NCBI GenBank assembly: GCA_029288485.1
Contig: JARIHC010000005.1
Coordinates: 24,067-88,066, forward strand
Length of the DNA stretch: 64,000 nt
From: Candidatus Saccharimonadota bacterium
GTDB taxonomy: Bacteria > Patescibacteriota > Saccharimonadia > Saccharimonadales > UBA4665
Direction: 5' to 3'
Shown here: piece after piece, positions 1 through 7,667 of the stretch
Position numbering within the stretch: the stretch's first letter is position 1
How the letters are laid out: each line of letters starts with the position of its first letter
Made by a program: the position numbers and the translations under genes
Notes under the pieces: model-generated
Database searches by the model: none
Told to the model about the DNA's origin: nothing
The model's input: the letters and a program-made list of their open reading frames with translations, nothing else

Positions 1-258
1 AAAAATAAGCTAAAACACATTAAAAGGTGGCTGGCTGTAGTGGTGATTATGCCGGTTGCCGGCGGCTTAGTCAGCTTAACGTTTTCGCTTTCGGAAAGCG
101 TGCTGGCAATATATCTAGGTTTCTTCGCCGGACTTATTCTATATATAAGCGCTAGTAACTTATTGCCGCAGGCTCACGCCAAAGAATCATCCAATAAAAG
201 CTTTATATTAACTTTCTTAGGTGTAATTTTCATGTTTGTAGTAACGCGCTTTGTTTAA
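1..258 (+). CDS. ZIP-family metal transporter, C-terminal part (partial)
   Basis: The reading frame is open to the first base, so the 5' end lies outside the window and about 85 C-terminal residues remain. They show two hydrophobic helices with the segment GFFAGLILYISASNLLPQAH between them. This matches the end of ZIP-type divalent-cation transporters, where a small-residue helix is followed by a LLPEAH-like motif. The expected role is zinc or other divalent metal movement across the cytoplasmic membrane. The metal-site helices (HExxHE-like) would be upstream and cannot be checked. An internal GTG at 40 is not a credible start because the frame continues upstream. Confidence 0.7.
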   Translation, partial: KNKLKHIKRWLAVVVIMPVAGGLVSLTFSLSESVLAIYLGFFAGLILYISASNLLPQAHAKESSNKSFILTFLGVIFMFVVTRFV

Positions 259-276
259 AATGTCATAACAGAGTGG

Positions 277-282
277 TATAAT
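277..282 (+). promoter_or_regulatory. -10 promoter element of the L,D-transpeptidase gene
   Basis: TATAAT preceded by TGG makes an extended -10 (TGGTATAAT). The predicted start of transcription near 289 leaves a leader of about 59 nt before the ATG at 348. No convincing -35 is visible. Confidence 0.55.
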
Positions 283-347
283 ACGTAAAGTATCTATAAA
301 AATACATACAGTCAAAAAATAAAAACAGACTAAAATAAAGAGTTACT

Positions 348-1037
348 ATGAAGTCTTCGTCGCTCCAGGGTAAGACAGTCCGGCCAGGTTTGATGGCTTA
401 TTCGTTCTACCGGTCAGACCGGCATCCGGTTAGCCGACGGACGGCTAAAGCTGCCAAGCCGCGGCCAAAAGTACGTCTCAGGGGCCTGGCGGTGGCTATT
501 TTAGCTATAGTTGTTGTTACCTGCGCCTGCGCCGTAGCGGTCAAGGCTTATCAATCTTCCCAGCATAATTCTTCTGGGACCGGGGTGCCGGCAGTGGCTG
601 ATGGACCCAAACAGTGTGCCTCCAATTCGCTAGACAAGTTAGTTATCGTAAGTGTTGGCGAGCGACACTTATGGGCCTGCCAGCATCACAAAGTTGTGTA
701 TGATACACCTGTGGTTACCGGCATGGAACACTATGCGGCCGACACAACACCTCGCGGCACTTTTCATGTTTACGCCAAACAGACCGATACCACGCTAACC
801 GGCTCTGACAGTACTGGTAGCTGGAGCGACCCGGTGCACTACTGGATGCCTTTTTTGCAAAATCAGTACGGCACATACGGTTTCCACGACGCAACCTGGC
901 GCAGCAATAACGACTTCGGCAACATAGACCCTAACACCGACAAAGCATCGCACGGTTGCGTGGAACTGCCGCTTAATGCCTCGCACTGGCTTTATAGCTG
1001 GGCGCCAAGCGGTACCACTGTCACCATCAAGGATTAG
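348..1037 (+). CDS. L,D-transpeptidase (YkuD domain), membrane-anchored
   Basis: 229 residues. A basic N-terminus is followed by one hydrophobic segment at about residues 44-66, which would place the rest outside the membrane. The C-terminal half is a YkuD domain ending in the catalytic signature SHGCVELP, with the nucleophile Cys at about residue 204, the SHGC histidine before it and another conserved His in GFHDATW near residue 180. YkuD enzymes form 3-3 peptidoglycan cross-links or attach proteins to the wall, so this implies a peptidoglycan-bearing cell. Expressed from its own promoter. The domain call is firm; the exact cross-link made is inferred. Confidence 0.92.
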   Translation: MKSSSLQGKTVRPGLMAYSFYRSDRHPVSRRTAKAAKPRPKVRLRGLAVAILAIVVVTCACAVAVKAYQSSQHNSSGTGVPAVADGPKQCASNSLDKLVIVSVGERHLWACQHHKVVYDTPVVTGMEHYAADTTPRGTFHVYAKQTDTTLTGSDSTGSWSDPVHYWMPFLQNQYGTYGFHDATWRSNNDFGNIDPNTDKASHGCVELPLNASHWLYSWAPSGTTVTIKD

Positions 1038-1041
1038 TTGT

Positions 1042-1047
1042 TAAAAT
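1042..1047 (+). promoter_or_regulatory. -10 element for a leaderless rmuC transcript
   Basis: TAAAAT ends exactly 6 nt before the rmuC ATG and overlaps the region just after the stop of the preceding gene. A weak -35 (CTGTCA, 1018-1023) lies 18 bp upstream. No Shine-Dalgarno sequence is present. Confidence 0.6.
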
Positions 1048-1053
1048 AGTAAT

Positions 1054-2112
1054 ATGATAGCTGCGGTGATAATTTTGGGGGTTTTGGCGCTCGCCTTGTT
1101 TGGTGCGGTAGTTTTCTTATTACTGCGTAGACCTGCGGCTGATACAGAGAGCGCACTGCTGCTCAAAGCCGACATGACCGAATTAACCAAATCCATGGGT
1201 CAGCTAAAAGATGGTTTGCAGAAGCAGCTGAGCGATCAGCTTGGCGCCAGCAATAAACAACTGGCTTCACAATCCGCGGCCAGTATCAAGATTCTTCAAC
1301 AGGTGACCGAAAAGCTGACCAAATTGGAAGGAACTAATAAAAACGTCGGCGACATTGCCGCCGAGCTAAAAACCCTGCAAAACGTGCTGCAAAATCCCAA
1401 GCAGCGCGGCGTTGTTGGCGAATTTTACCTGAAACAGATTCTCGATAACGTTTTACCGGCCGGCACGTTTGAGCTGCAATACAAACTCGGCGAAGGCTTA
1501 GTTGTAGATGCCGTGGTCAAACTCGACGATAAGCTGTTGCCGCTCGACAGCAAGTTTCCTTTAGAAAATTACAACCGTTTGCTAGAAGCCGAAGAGTCTG
1601 AAAAACCTGAACTAACACGTGCTTTTAAAGAGGACGTTAAAAAACGTATCGACGAAACTGCCAAATACATTAAACCCGGAAAGGGAACTTTGGATCAGGC
1701 GCTAATGTTTATTCCTAGCGAAGCTATTTATTACGATCTGTTGGCTAATAAAGTTGGTGTTGGTAATGTTAGCGGGCGTAACCTGATGCAATACGCTGTA
1801 GAGAAGAAAGTAACTATTGTCGGGCCTAGTACTTTGAGCGCTATGTTGCAGACTATTGCCCAAGGTCTTCGTTCTATTGAAATCCACAAAGACACCGAAA
1901 AGATCCGTAAAAATGTCGAGCAGCTACGAAAACATCTGATAGCTCACAACGGTTATATGCAGCGTCTTGGCAGCAGCCTGGGTACAACCGTCGGACATTT
2001 CAACAACACATACAAAGAGCTTGGTAAGATCGACCGCGATGTGGTCAAGATAACCGATACCGAAGTAACCGTTGAGCCGCAACTGCTCGAGAAACCGCCG
2101 CTAGAAGACTAA
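1054..2112 (+). CDS. rmuC: RmuC-family DNA recombination protein
   Basis: 352 residues. An N-terminal membrane helix (residues about 3-25) is followed by a coiled-coil region and then the RmuC domain. Recognisable blocks are RGVVGEFYLKQIL and VVDAVVKLDDKLLPLDSKFP, with a PSEAIYYDLL segment further on. RmuC proteins are predicted nucleases of the restriction-like fold that limit inversion-type recombination in E. coli. The ATG at 1054 is chosen because a -10 hexamer ends 6 nt before it. It starts 16 nt after the L,D-transpeptidase stop but seems to have its own promoter. Confidence 0.93.
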   Translation: MIAAVIILGVLALALFGAVVFLLLRRPAADTESALLLKADMTELTKSMGQLKDGLQKQLSDQLGASNKQLASQSAASIKILQQVTEKLTKLEGTNKNVGDIAAELKTLQNVLQNPKQRGVVGEFYLKQILDNVLPAGTFELQYKLGEGLVVDAVVKLDDKLLPLDSKFPLENYNRLLEAEESEKPELTRAFKEDVKKRIDETAKYIKPGKGTLDQALMFIPSEAIYYDLLANKVGVGNVSGRNLMQYAVEKKVTIVGPSTLSAMLQTIAQGLRSIEIHKDTEKIRKNVEQLRKHLIAHNGYMQRLGSSLGTTVGHFNNTYKELGKIDRDVVKITDTEVTVEPQLLEKPPLED

Positions 2113-2161
2113 ATAAATTAGCCATTTTATGGTATATTAGTGCAAAGCCAAGTTGTTAAAT

Positions 2162-2467
2162 ATGGAACAAGTAACTGAGCAGACCGAAGCTTGCCTCGAA
2201 GCCGCTGATCCACCCCAGGGGGCGAGCGTAAGAGTGACACCTTTGCACATGAATGTGCGAGATGATTTTAATGACGCACCCGTATCGTTTGTGCGAAGAG
2301 GTGTTCAGGTGGACGTGATAACTCCAGATGGGAGAATCCCCTATTCAAAAGAAGTATGGCAAAGAGGGGTTTATCTTCCTTTTAGGCCTTTTTATGAACA
2401 ACGTATTGAACATGCTAAAAATAGAGCTGCGAAAATTGCCGGCGCTCTTGCTGTAGCGGCCAGCTAA
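2162..2467 (+). CDS. hypothetical protein, 101 residues
   Basis: I do not recognise this protein. It is soluble-looking, acidic at the N-terminus, with a proline/arginine-rich centre and an Ala-rich C-terminal helix. The first ATG is at 2162; a TTG nine bases upstream is possible but has no better ribosome site. A TGGTATATT promoter-like string lies at 2130-2138. Its stop codon overlaps that of the convergent glycoside hydrolase in the 4-nt string CTAA. Confidence 0.55.
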   Translation: MEQVTEQTEACLEAADPPQGASVRVTPLHMNVRDDFNDAPVSFVRRGVQVDVITPDGRIPYSKEVWQRGVYLPFRPFYEQRIEHAKNRAAKIAGALAVAAS

Positions 2468-3783
2468 CGTTTGAGCAGGTCGATGACCAAAGCGGCAGTC
2501 CAGGAGAAATCAGCGACACCGGCTGGCGACGCATCTAGCGGGTCAAAGTACTCATAAAAGCCGGATTTCTTGACCATTTCCAGTGTACTTTCTCGAAGTG
2601 CCTCGGCATGATCTTTGAACCCATAACGATTTAAGCCGTCAATGATTAACCAGTTCATATTCACCCAGGTAGGTCCCTGCCAATAAAGTTTGCGCTGAAA
2701 CCAAAAAGAGTTAAGCGGCACACTGGGCACCGGGTAGGATGGGCCGAACGAGTGCTCATTTTCTATTAATCTAAGCAACTTTTCTGCACGGCTTTTATCT
2801 ATATGGCCGGCATATAAAGGCAGTAAGGTGGCTATAGACGGAGTCTTTAGCAGTTTATGGGTAACGAAATCGCGCGAGTAGTATTGGGCAGAGTACATAT
2901 CCCACAGGTCTTCAAAAGCCTGCTCGGTTTTTTTCATGCGCTCCAACAGTTCCGGCGGCAGTTCTTCTTTTAAAGATTTAGCGATTTCACGCAGGTGTTC
3001 ATTGGCGCGAATAAAAATGCTATTGAACGCGAGATCTTCTATGGCGAAAAGCGAGTGGTCTAGAATTTTGTTGATATCGTAGCGTTTACGGCGCAGCCGG
3101 CGCTGCGTGTCCATCAGCACCAACGATTCTATGGTAGAAAAGCGCTGGTCGGCGTGAACCGATTTAGTGTCGCGGCGAAACAAAGTAATAACCCGGTCCA
3201 GCCGAGTTTTTTCTATTAGGCGGATCCATAGAGGCATTAAGTGCTCATGCATTTCATCCATCCAGGGTGGGGTGTTATCCAAGCCGGTTTCCCAAGGATG
3301 AACCAGCAGAATCAAACCTTCTTTATGCGGATCTCGTTCGTTGTAGAGCCACTGGTGATAGCTAAGGAGTGCGGGGTAAACCATGCGGTACCACAAGCGT
3401 CTCTCCGGCCACTCTAGCTTTTTGCCGATTTGGACTACCGCCTCGGCAAACATTGGCGGTTGAGTTATTCCGGTAGTAGAAATGTCATTAGGTGCAAAAG
3501 GGTTAAGCCAGCTCCGCCAAAGATTACGGTCAAAATGGTATTGGGGGTCATCGCGAAAAATAATATTTGGCACCATGCCATTATGCCACTGTCCGCGCAG
3601 CAAACTCAGGAGCTCCATCTTTGCTCGCTCGACATCAAGGTGCCTAAGGCCTATGGCAATAAAGCAGCTGTCCCACAACCACTGGTGCGGGTAGAGATTA
3701 TGCGCTGGCTGAGTATAGTTACCCCGGTCGTTCATTTTTAGAACTTCAGTTGCCTGGGTGAGCAAATCAGGCTTTTTAGGCAT
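2464..3783 (-). CDS. MGH1-like / GH63-type (alpha/alpha)6 glycoside hydrolase
   Basis: 439 residues, no signal peptide, so cytosolic. The N-terminus carries YPHQWLWDSCF at residues 31-41, then a LRGQWHNGMVPNIIF block and, near the C-terminus, YWQGPTWVNMNWLIIDGL and a final FSWTAALVIDLL. This arrangement is that of the (alpha/alpha)6-barrel mannosylglycerate-hydrolase-like and GH63/trehalase-like families. Likely substrates are a small glycoside or a storage or compatible-solute sugar; the sequence does not tell which. A -10 TATACT ends 6 nt before the ATG, so the mRNA is probably leaderless. Confidence 0.82.
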   Translation of the reverse strand: MPKKPDLLTQATEVLKMNDRGNYTQPAHNLYPHQWLWDSCFIAIGLRHLDVERAKMELLSLLRGQWHNGMVPNIIFRDDPQYHFDRNLWRSWLNPFAPNDISTTGITQPPMFAEAVVQIGKKLEWPERRLWYRMVYPALLSYHQWLYNERDPHKEGLILLVHPWETGLDNTPPWMDEMHEHLMPLWIRLIEKTRLDRVITLFRRDTKSVHADQRFSTIESLVLMDTQRRLRRKRYDINKILDHSLFAIEDLAFNSIFIRANEHLREIAKSLKEELPPELLERMKKTEQAFEDLWDMYSAQYYSRDFVTHKLLKTPSIATLLPLYAGHIDKSRAEKLLRLIENEHSFGPSYPVPSVPLNSFWFQRKLYWQGPTWVNMNWLIIDGLNRYGFKDHAEALRESTLEMVKKSGFYEYFDPLDASPAGVADFSWTAALVIDLLKR

Positions 3784-3789
3784 ATGCTT

Positions 3790-3795
3790 AGTATA
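3790..3795 (-). promoter_or_regulatory. -10 element for the glycoside hydrolase gene
   Basis: On the minus strand TATACT ends 6 nt before the ATG at 3783. No Shine-Dalgarno sequence lies between. Confidence 0.55.
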
Positions 3796-3823
3796 GCCTA
3801 CTTAAAAATGAGTCAGTTGATGA

Positions 3824-5071
3824 TCATTGGCGGCCGAGAGGGTGCCTTGCAGGAAGGTTTTGAGATTTGGGCCCGCGTTTGGTAGCCGCGCCGATAACCT
3901 CATCTAGGCTGCTAGCTTCCGGGTGCCTTGCGGCAACCAGCATTGCTAACTCACGCTCAATAGTTCTAGGGCCGCTTATACCAAGTTTACGTATACCCGT
4001 ATTTATACCGACTGCGCTGCCGCCATTTTCTATAAATTTTAGCGCTTGCACGCCGCTGTCACAGCCACCGGTACCGATAATATCTATCTTGTTGCCAACC
4101 GCTTCATAAACGTATTTTACGGCCGATAGCGCTAACTCCTGGTATTCTTTATCTGCACCGGCCAGGCCGCCCGGTAAATTTTCTGCTCCATATTTCGCTT
4201 TTATATGGCTGAGGGAGGTAGTATTTATAAGTTCAAACGCATCAATCATGCCTGCATGATACTCGATCCATTTACAATACATCTCTAGCTGAGCCTCGCC
4301 GCCATCACCGTCGCCTTTGTATATAATCGGCACATCGTAACCTGAACGGTCTACTGCTTCTCTGGCAGGTGCGACAACTGCCAGCATGAAACGGTCGCCA
4401 GCGTCCTGGGCTTCGCGCATACCCTTGGTGTTCGGCGATGTCAGTCCTAAGCTGATAGCGCTGGCTACCGGCAGGACCTTTTTGACTGTCATTCCAACCA
4501 GCTTTCCGATGAGGCCCAGGTCGTTTTCCGCATAGAATTCCTTATTCAGCGTGACCTGCGGGATAATCGGTATAGTCACGTCGCCTGCATCCTGTTGTTC
4601 CTGAATGTTATGCACCACTGCATCCGAGCCTGGGCTCCAGAAGCTGAAGCTATTCAGAGAAATAGCCTTTCCGTGGTCGCCGATCCGCTGATCCATGGTG
4701 CGCAGCCGAGGCATCCGGCCGCCGGCCTGCCCAAAGTAAGGTATCCCGCCGATAGTCATATGACGGGCGCCAGCTGCCTGCCAAGCCAAAACTGTCTTGC
4801 CGGTTTTATCCCATCCGGCAGCGATGCCTACCGGACCATCCATGTCTATTCCGGCTACGTTAGTACGCAGTATTTCTTCGCCAACTTCATTCCCGGCTAA
4901 TCTGTCGATGGCCAGCCGGCCCAGTTTTTTACTGCCGGCAATATACATTCCCGCCTCAACTACCTTCTTAAGACCTTCATGGCGTAAGGTGTCGCCGGCG
5001 GCGTCAAATTCATGGTTCCGAATATGCCCATATGCTTCAGAGAGAACAGTTGTGCTGGTATTCTCAGCCAT
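3824..5071 (-). CDS. pyrD: dihydroorotate dehydrogenase-like protein (class 2 type)
   Basis: 415 residues, an FMN-dependent TIM-barrel. Visible family blocks are GIAAGWDKTGK, a MPRLRTM segment, TSPNTKGMR, the INTTS motif, GGLAG and the phosphate-binding IIGTGGCDSG followed by GINTGIRKLG. Class 2 enzymes oxidise dihydroorotate with membrane quinone as acceptor. The usual N-terminal membrane helix is not obvious, and the barrel is somewhat divergent with insertions. No other pyrimidine gene is in the window, so a role in salvage or redox rather than de novo synthesis cannot be excluded. Confidence 0.85.
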   Translation of the reverse strand: MAENTSTTVLSEAYGHIRNHEFDAAGDTLRHEGLKKVVEAGMYIAGSKKLGRLAIDRLAGNEVGEEILRTNVAGIDMDGPVGIAAGWDKTGKTVLAWQAAGARHMTIGGIPYFGQAGGRMPRLRTMDQRIGDHGKAISLNSFSFWSPGSDAVVHNIQEQQDAGDVTIPIIPQVTLNKEFYAENDLGLIGKLVGMTVKKVLPVASAISLGLTSPNTKGMREAQDAGDRFMLAVVAPAREAVDRSGYDVPIIYKGDGDGGEAQLEMYCKWIEYHAGMIDAFELINTTSLSHIKAKYGAENLPGGLAGADKEYQELALSAVKYVYEAVGNKIDIIGTGGCDSGVQALKFIENGGSAVGINTGIRKLGISGPRTIERELAMLVAARHPEASSLDEVIGAATKRGPKSQNLPARHPLGRQ

Positions 5072-5119
5072 TGCCTCTAGTTAATATATTTGCTCGATAT
5101 GTTGCAAGCAGTAGCGTGA

Positions 5120-6557
5120 TCAGTCAGCGTATTGCATGCTGACTGGTTCGACAATTTCACGTTTGCGGCGGCCAATGTTGATAGGGTATTCGCCCGTAAA
5201 ACAGGATAGATTAAAATTATCATCCGGCACACCAGTAGCTTCGACCATACCGCGCAGCGACAAAAATCCTAGATAGTCACACTCGATCTCGTTTTTTATT
5301 TCCTCAACTGTTAAATTAGCGGCCGCTAACTCGTCTTGGCTGGGCGTATCAATACCGTAAAAATCAGGGAAACGGATAGGCGGCGAGCTAATCAAAACTG
5401 ACACTGAGCGCGCCCCAGCCGCTTTGGCTAGCTGAGTGATTACAGGAATAGTATTTAGTCTGACTATGGAATCATCTATCACCACCAAGTCTTTGCCTTT
5501 GATGGCGCTACGTACCAGGTTATGCTTAAGGCGTGGATGATCTTGGCGTTCGCCATCTTCTACCGACATAAAGGCCCGGCCAATATAACGGTTCTTAATA
5601 ATTAGTTGTTCGACTGGCAATCCCAGCTCGGCGCCGTAACCTTCGGCGGCCGGGATAGATGTGTCTGGCACAGGCACAACTACCGTGTTATCGGTGTTAT
5701 CACGAAGCGGTCCATGCTCGCGTGCTAGCTGCCGGCCAAATGCCCGCCTTACTTCGTTAACACTTTGACCATACAGTTGACTGTCATGACGGGCAAAATA
5801 CACCATTTCAAACATGTCTAACTTATTGGTGCCTTCGGCTAACTGGTAGGTTTCTATGCCGTCACTGCTAGCTATAACCAGTTCACCCGGCTGCACTTCG
5901 CGCTCGTAATCGGCGCCGATTATATCTAGACCGCAAGTTTCTGAACTAAAAACAGTCCCACCTTCTGCCGTAACACCCATTGCTAACGGGCGTATGCCGT
6001 AAGGATCGCGGAAGGCGGCCAGCATTCCATCTTGAGAGGCGACACAAGAAAAAGCGCCCGTAAATAAGGGGGTAAGTCTCTTTAATTGCTTCTGGCAGAG
6101 CTTTGCCTTCACGCAGTACCTGGGCAATTGCGTACCCCATCATTTCTGAGTCGTTGAGCTGATTGTGTCTAATATGGCGTTTTTCCAAAAAACTAGCTGC
6201 AGCGGTGGTATCAGGTATGTTGCCGTTGTGCGCTAATGCTAAACCGACAGCCGGATCAACCACCGGCTGTGGGTGTTTTTGTTTGGAACCGGATGTTGAG
6301 TAGCGGTTGTGGCCGATAACTGGATTACCAGCAGACAAATGGTCTGTCACCGCTTCGTTGTCATAAACGTCGCGCACCATACCTGGTCCAAAATGATAAG
6401 CTATGTCGCCATCCGGCACCTGGCTAGCCATGCCAGTTGCTTCGGTGCCTCGGTGCTGCAAAGCAAAAAGAACATCGTAGGTTGCAGCTGCTGCGGTCGA
6501 TGGCTCATTGGCCAATACCCCAGAAACGGCGCATTTTTCGTTTAGCTCCCCTGCCAT
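5120..6557 (-). pseudogene. purF: amidophosphoribosyltransferase purF, split by a one-base frameshift
   Basis: Two frames together make one PurF. The N-terminal glutaminase (5946-6557) starts MAGELNEKCAVSGV, with the N-terminal-nucleophile Cys at residue 9 after an 8-residue propeptide. The phosphoribosyltransferase part is read from 6127 downwards in the next frame and ends at 5120. Continuity of the family sequence (ETYPL then FTGAFSCV) breaks at the run of five G on the plus strand at 6068-6072; removing one base restores a full-length protein of about 478 residues. The PRPP loop reads DDSIVRLNT instead of the usual DDSIVRGTT. The enzyme makes phosphoribosylamine in purine synthesis. A sequencing or assembly error in the homopolymer is as likely as a real mutation. 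Confidence 0.85.
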
Positions 6558-6566
6558 TTCTCTTTA

Positions 6567-6572
6567 TTTATA
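6567..6572 (-). promoter_or_regulatory. -10 element for purF
   Basis: TATAAA on the minus strand ends 9 nt before the purF ATG. It lies back to back with the pheS promoter in the 63-bp divergent spacer. Confidence 0.4.
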
Positions 6573-6605
6573 GCAAAAAATCTGCATTAACGAAACCATG
6601 ACTGG

Positions 6606-6611
6606 TATAAT
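6606..6611 (+). promoter_or_regulatory. extended -10 promoter of pheST
   Basis: TGGTATAAT, an extended -10, ends 9 nt before the pheS ATG. There is no Shine-Dalgarno sequence in the gap, so the transcript is predicted to be leaderless or nearly so. Confidence 0.6.
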
Positions 6612-6620
6612 CTTTATAAG

Positions 6621-7667
6621 ATGAGCTACCAACATCAAAAGATAGCCGAAACTGCGCAGTTGCTCAAAAAACGTCTGGCCGAGCTAGAAGACAAAAGCCG
6701 TATCTTGCGGTCCGTAGAGCTTCGGGCTTTGTTTGATGAGTTAAAGACTTTGCCGCCGGAAGAACGCTCTGGTTTCGGACAGGAAGTGAACGCTTTGCGC
6801 CAAGAGTTGCAAGGCCTAGTTGATGCTAGCCGCGATGAAGCTGAGCAGCCGCCGCCGATAGATATCACAGCACCATTTGGCGTGAACTCCCCCCAACCGC
6901 AATTACTATCTACCGAGCAAGGAAGCCGCCACCCGTTAATGACTGAGCTGGAACAGATCCTCGATATTTTTTACCGTATGGGTTTCACGGCGGTTGAGTC
7001 TCGCGAGATTGACAATGACTTTAATATGTTCAGCACACTGAACTTCCCAGAAGGCCACCCGGCTCGCGACGACTATGACACATTTGTAACGGTTCAAAAA
7101 GACAAAGAAGGCAAACCGCTGATTGCACCGGCACACACGTCCACAATGCAGAACCGCGTTTTGAAACAGCTCAAAACGAATTTAAAAAAAGGTGAGCCAA
7201 TTGCTGCGGTTATCCCTGGCCGCGTTTTTCGTAACGAAGACCTGGACGCTCGTCACGAACATACGTTTTACCAACTAGAGGGTATATACGTAGATAAAGG
7301 TGTTAATGCCGGCCATCTGATTGCTACTCTCAAAACTTTCTTGCAAGAATATTATAGTAAAGAGCTAGATGTCATGACCCAGCCATTTTATTTTCCATTT
7401 ACTGAACCTTCGTTTGAGTTTGCCCTCAGCTGCCCGTTCTGCGACAAAAAAGGCTGCCATATTTGCTCTCAGACCGGTTGGATTGAACTGCTGGGTTGCG
7501 GCATGATCCATCCGAATGTATTAAAAGCTGCCGATATAGACCCGGCTGAATATACTGGTTTTGCTTGGGGCGGGGGCATTGAGCGGCTAGTAATGATGAA
7601 GTACGGCATAGAGGACATTCGCCACTTTGAATCAGGCAAATTAGATTTCTTGAGGCAATTTTCATGA
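6621..7667 (+). CDS. pheS: phenylalanine--tRNA ligase alpha subunit
   Basis: 348 residues, normal for bacterial PheS. An N-terminal coiled coil (residues about 1-80) is followed by the class II catalytic core with GHPARDDYDTF, FRNEDLDARHEHTFYQLEG (motif 2) and GFAWGGGIERLVMMKYG (motif 3). It charges tRNA-Phe as an alpha2-beta2 tetramer with PheT. The PheT start overlaps its stop by 4 nt (ATGA), which indicates translational coupling. Start at ATG 6621 fits the -10 box 9 nt upstream. Confidence 0.97.
   Translation: MSYQHQKIAETAQLLKKRLAELEDKSRILRSVELRALFDELKTLPPEERSGFGQEVNALRQELQGLVDASRDEAEQPPPIDITAPFGVNSPQPQLLSTEQGSRHPLMTELEQILDIFYRMGFTAVESREIDNDFNMFSTLNFPEGHPARDDYDTFVTVQKDKEGKPLIAPAHTSTMQNRVLKQLKTNLKKGEPIAAVIPGRVFRNEDLDARHEHTFYQLEGIYVDKGVNAGHLIATLKTFLQEYYSKELDVMTQPFYFPFTEPSFEFALSCPFCDKKGCHICSQTGWIELLGCGMIHPNVLKAADIDPAEYTGFAWGGGIERLVMMKYGIEDIRHFESGKLDFLRQFS

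Noticed and set aside
6060..6080. Programmed +1 frameshift in purF
   Set aside because: No stimulatory element is evident and PurF is not known to be made this way. A homopolymer error or recent mutation is simpler, although the possibility is left open in the findings.
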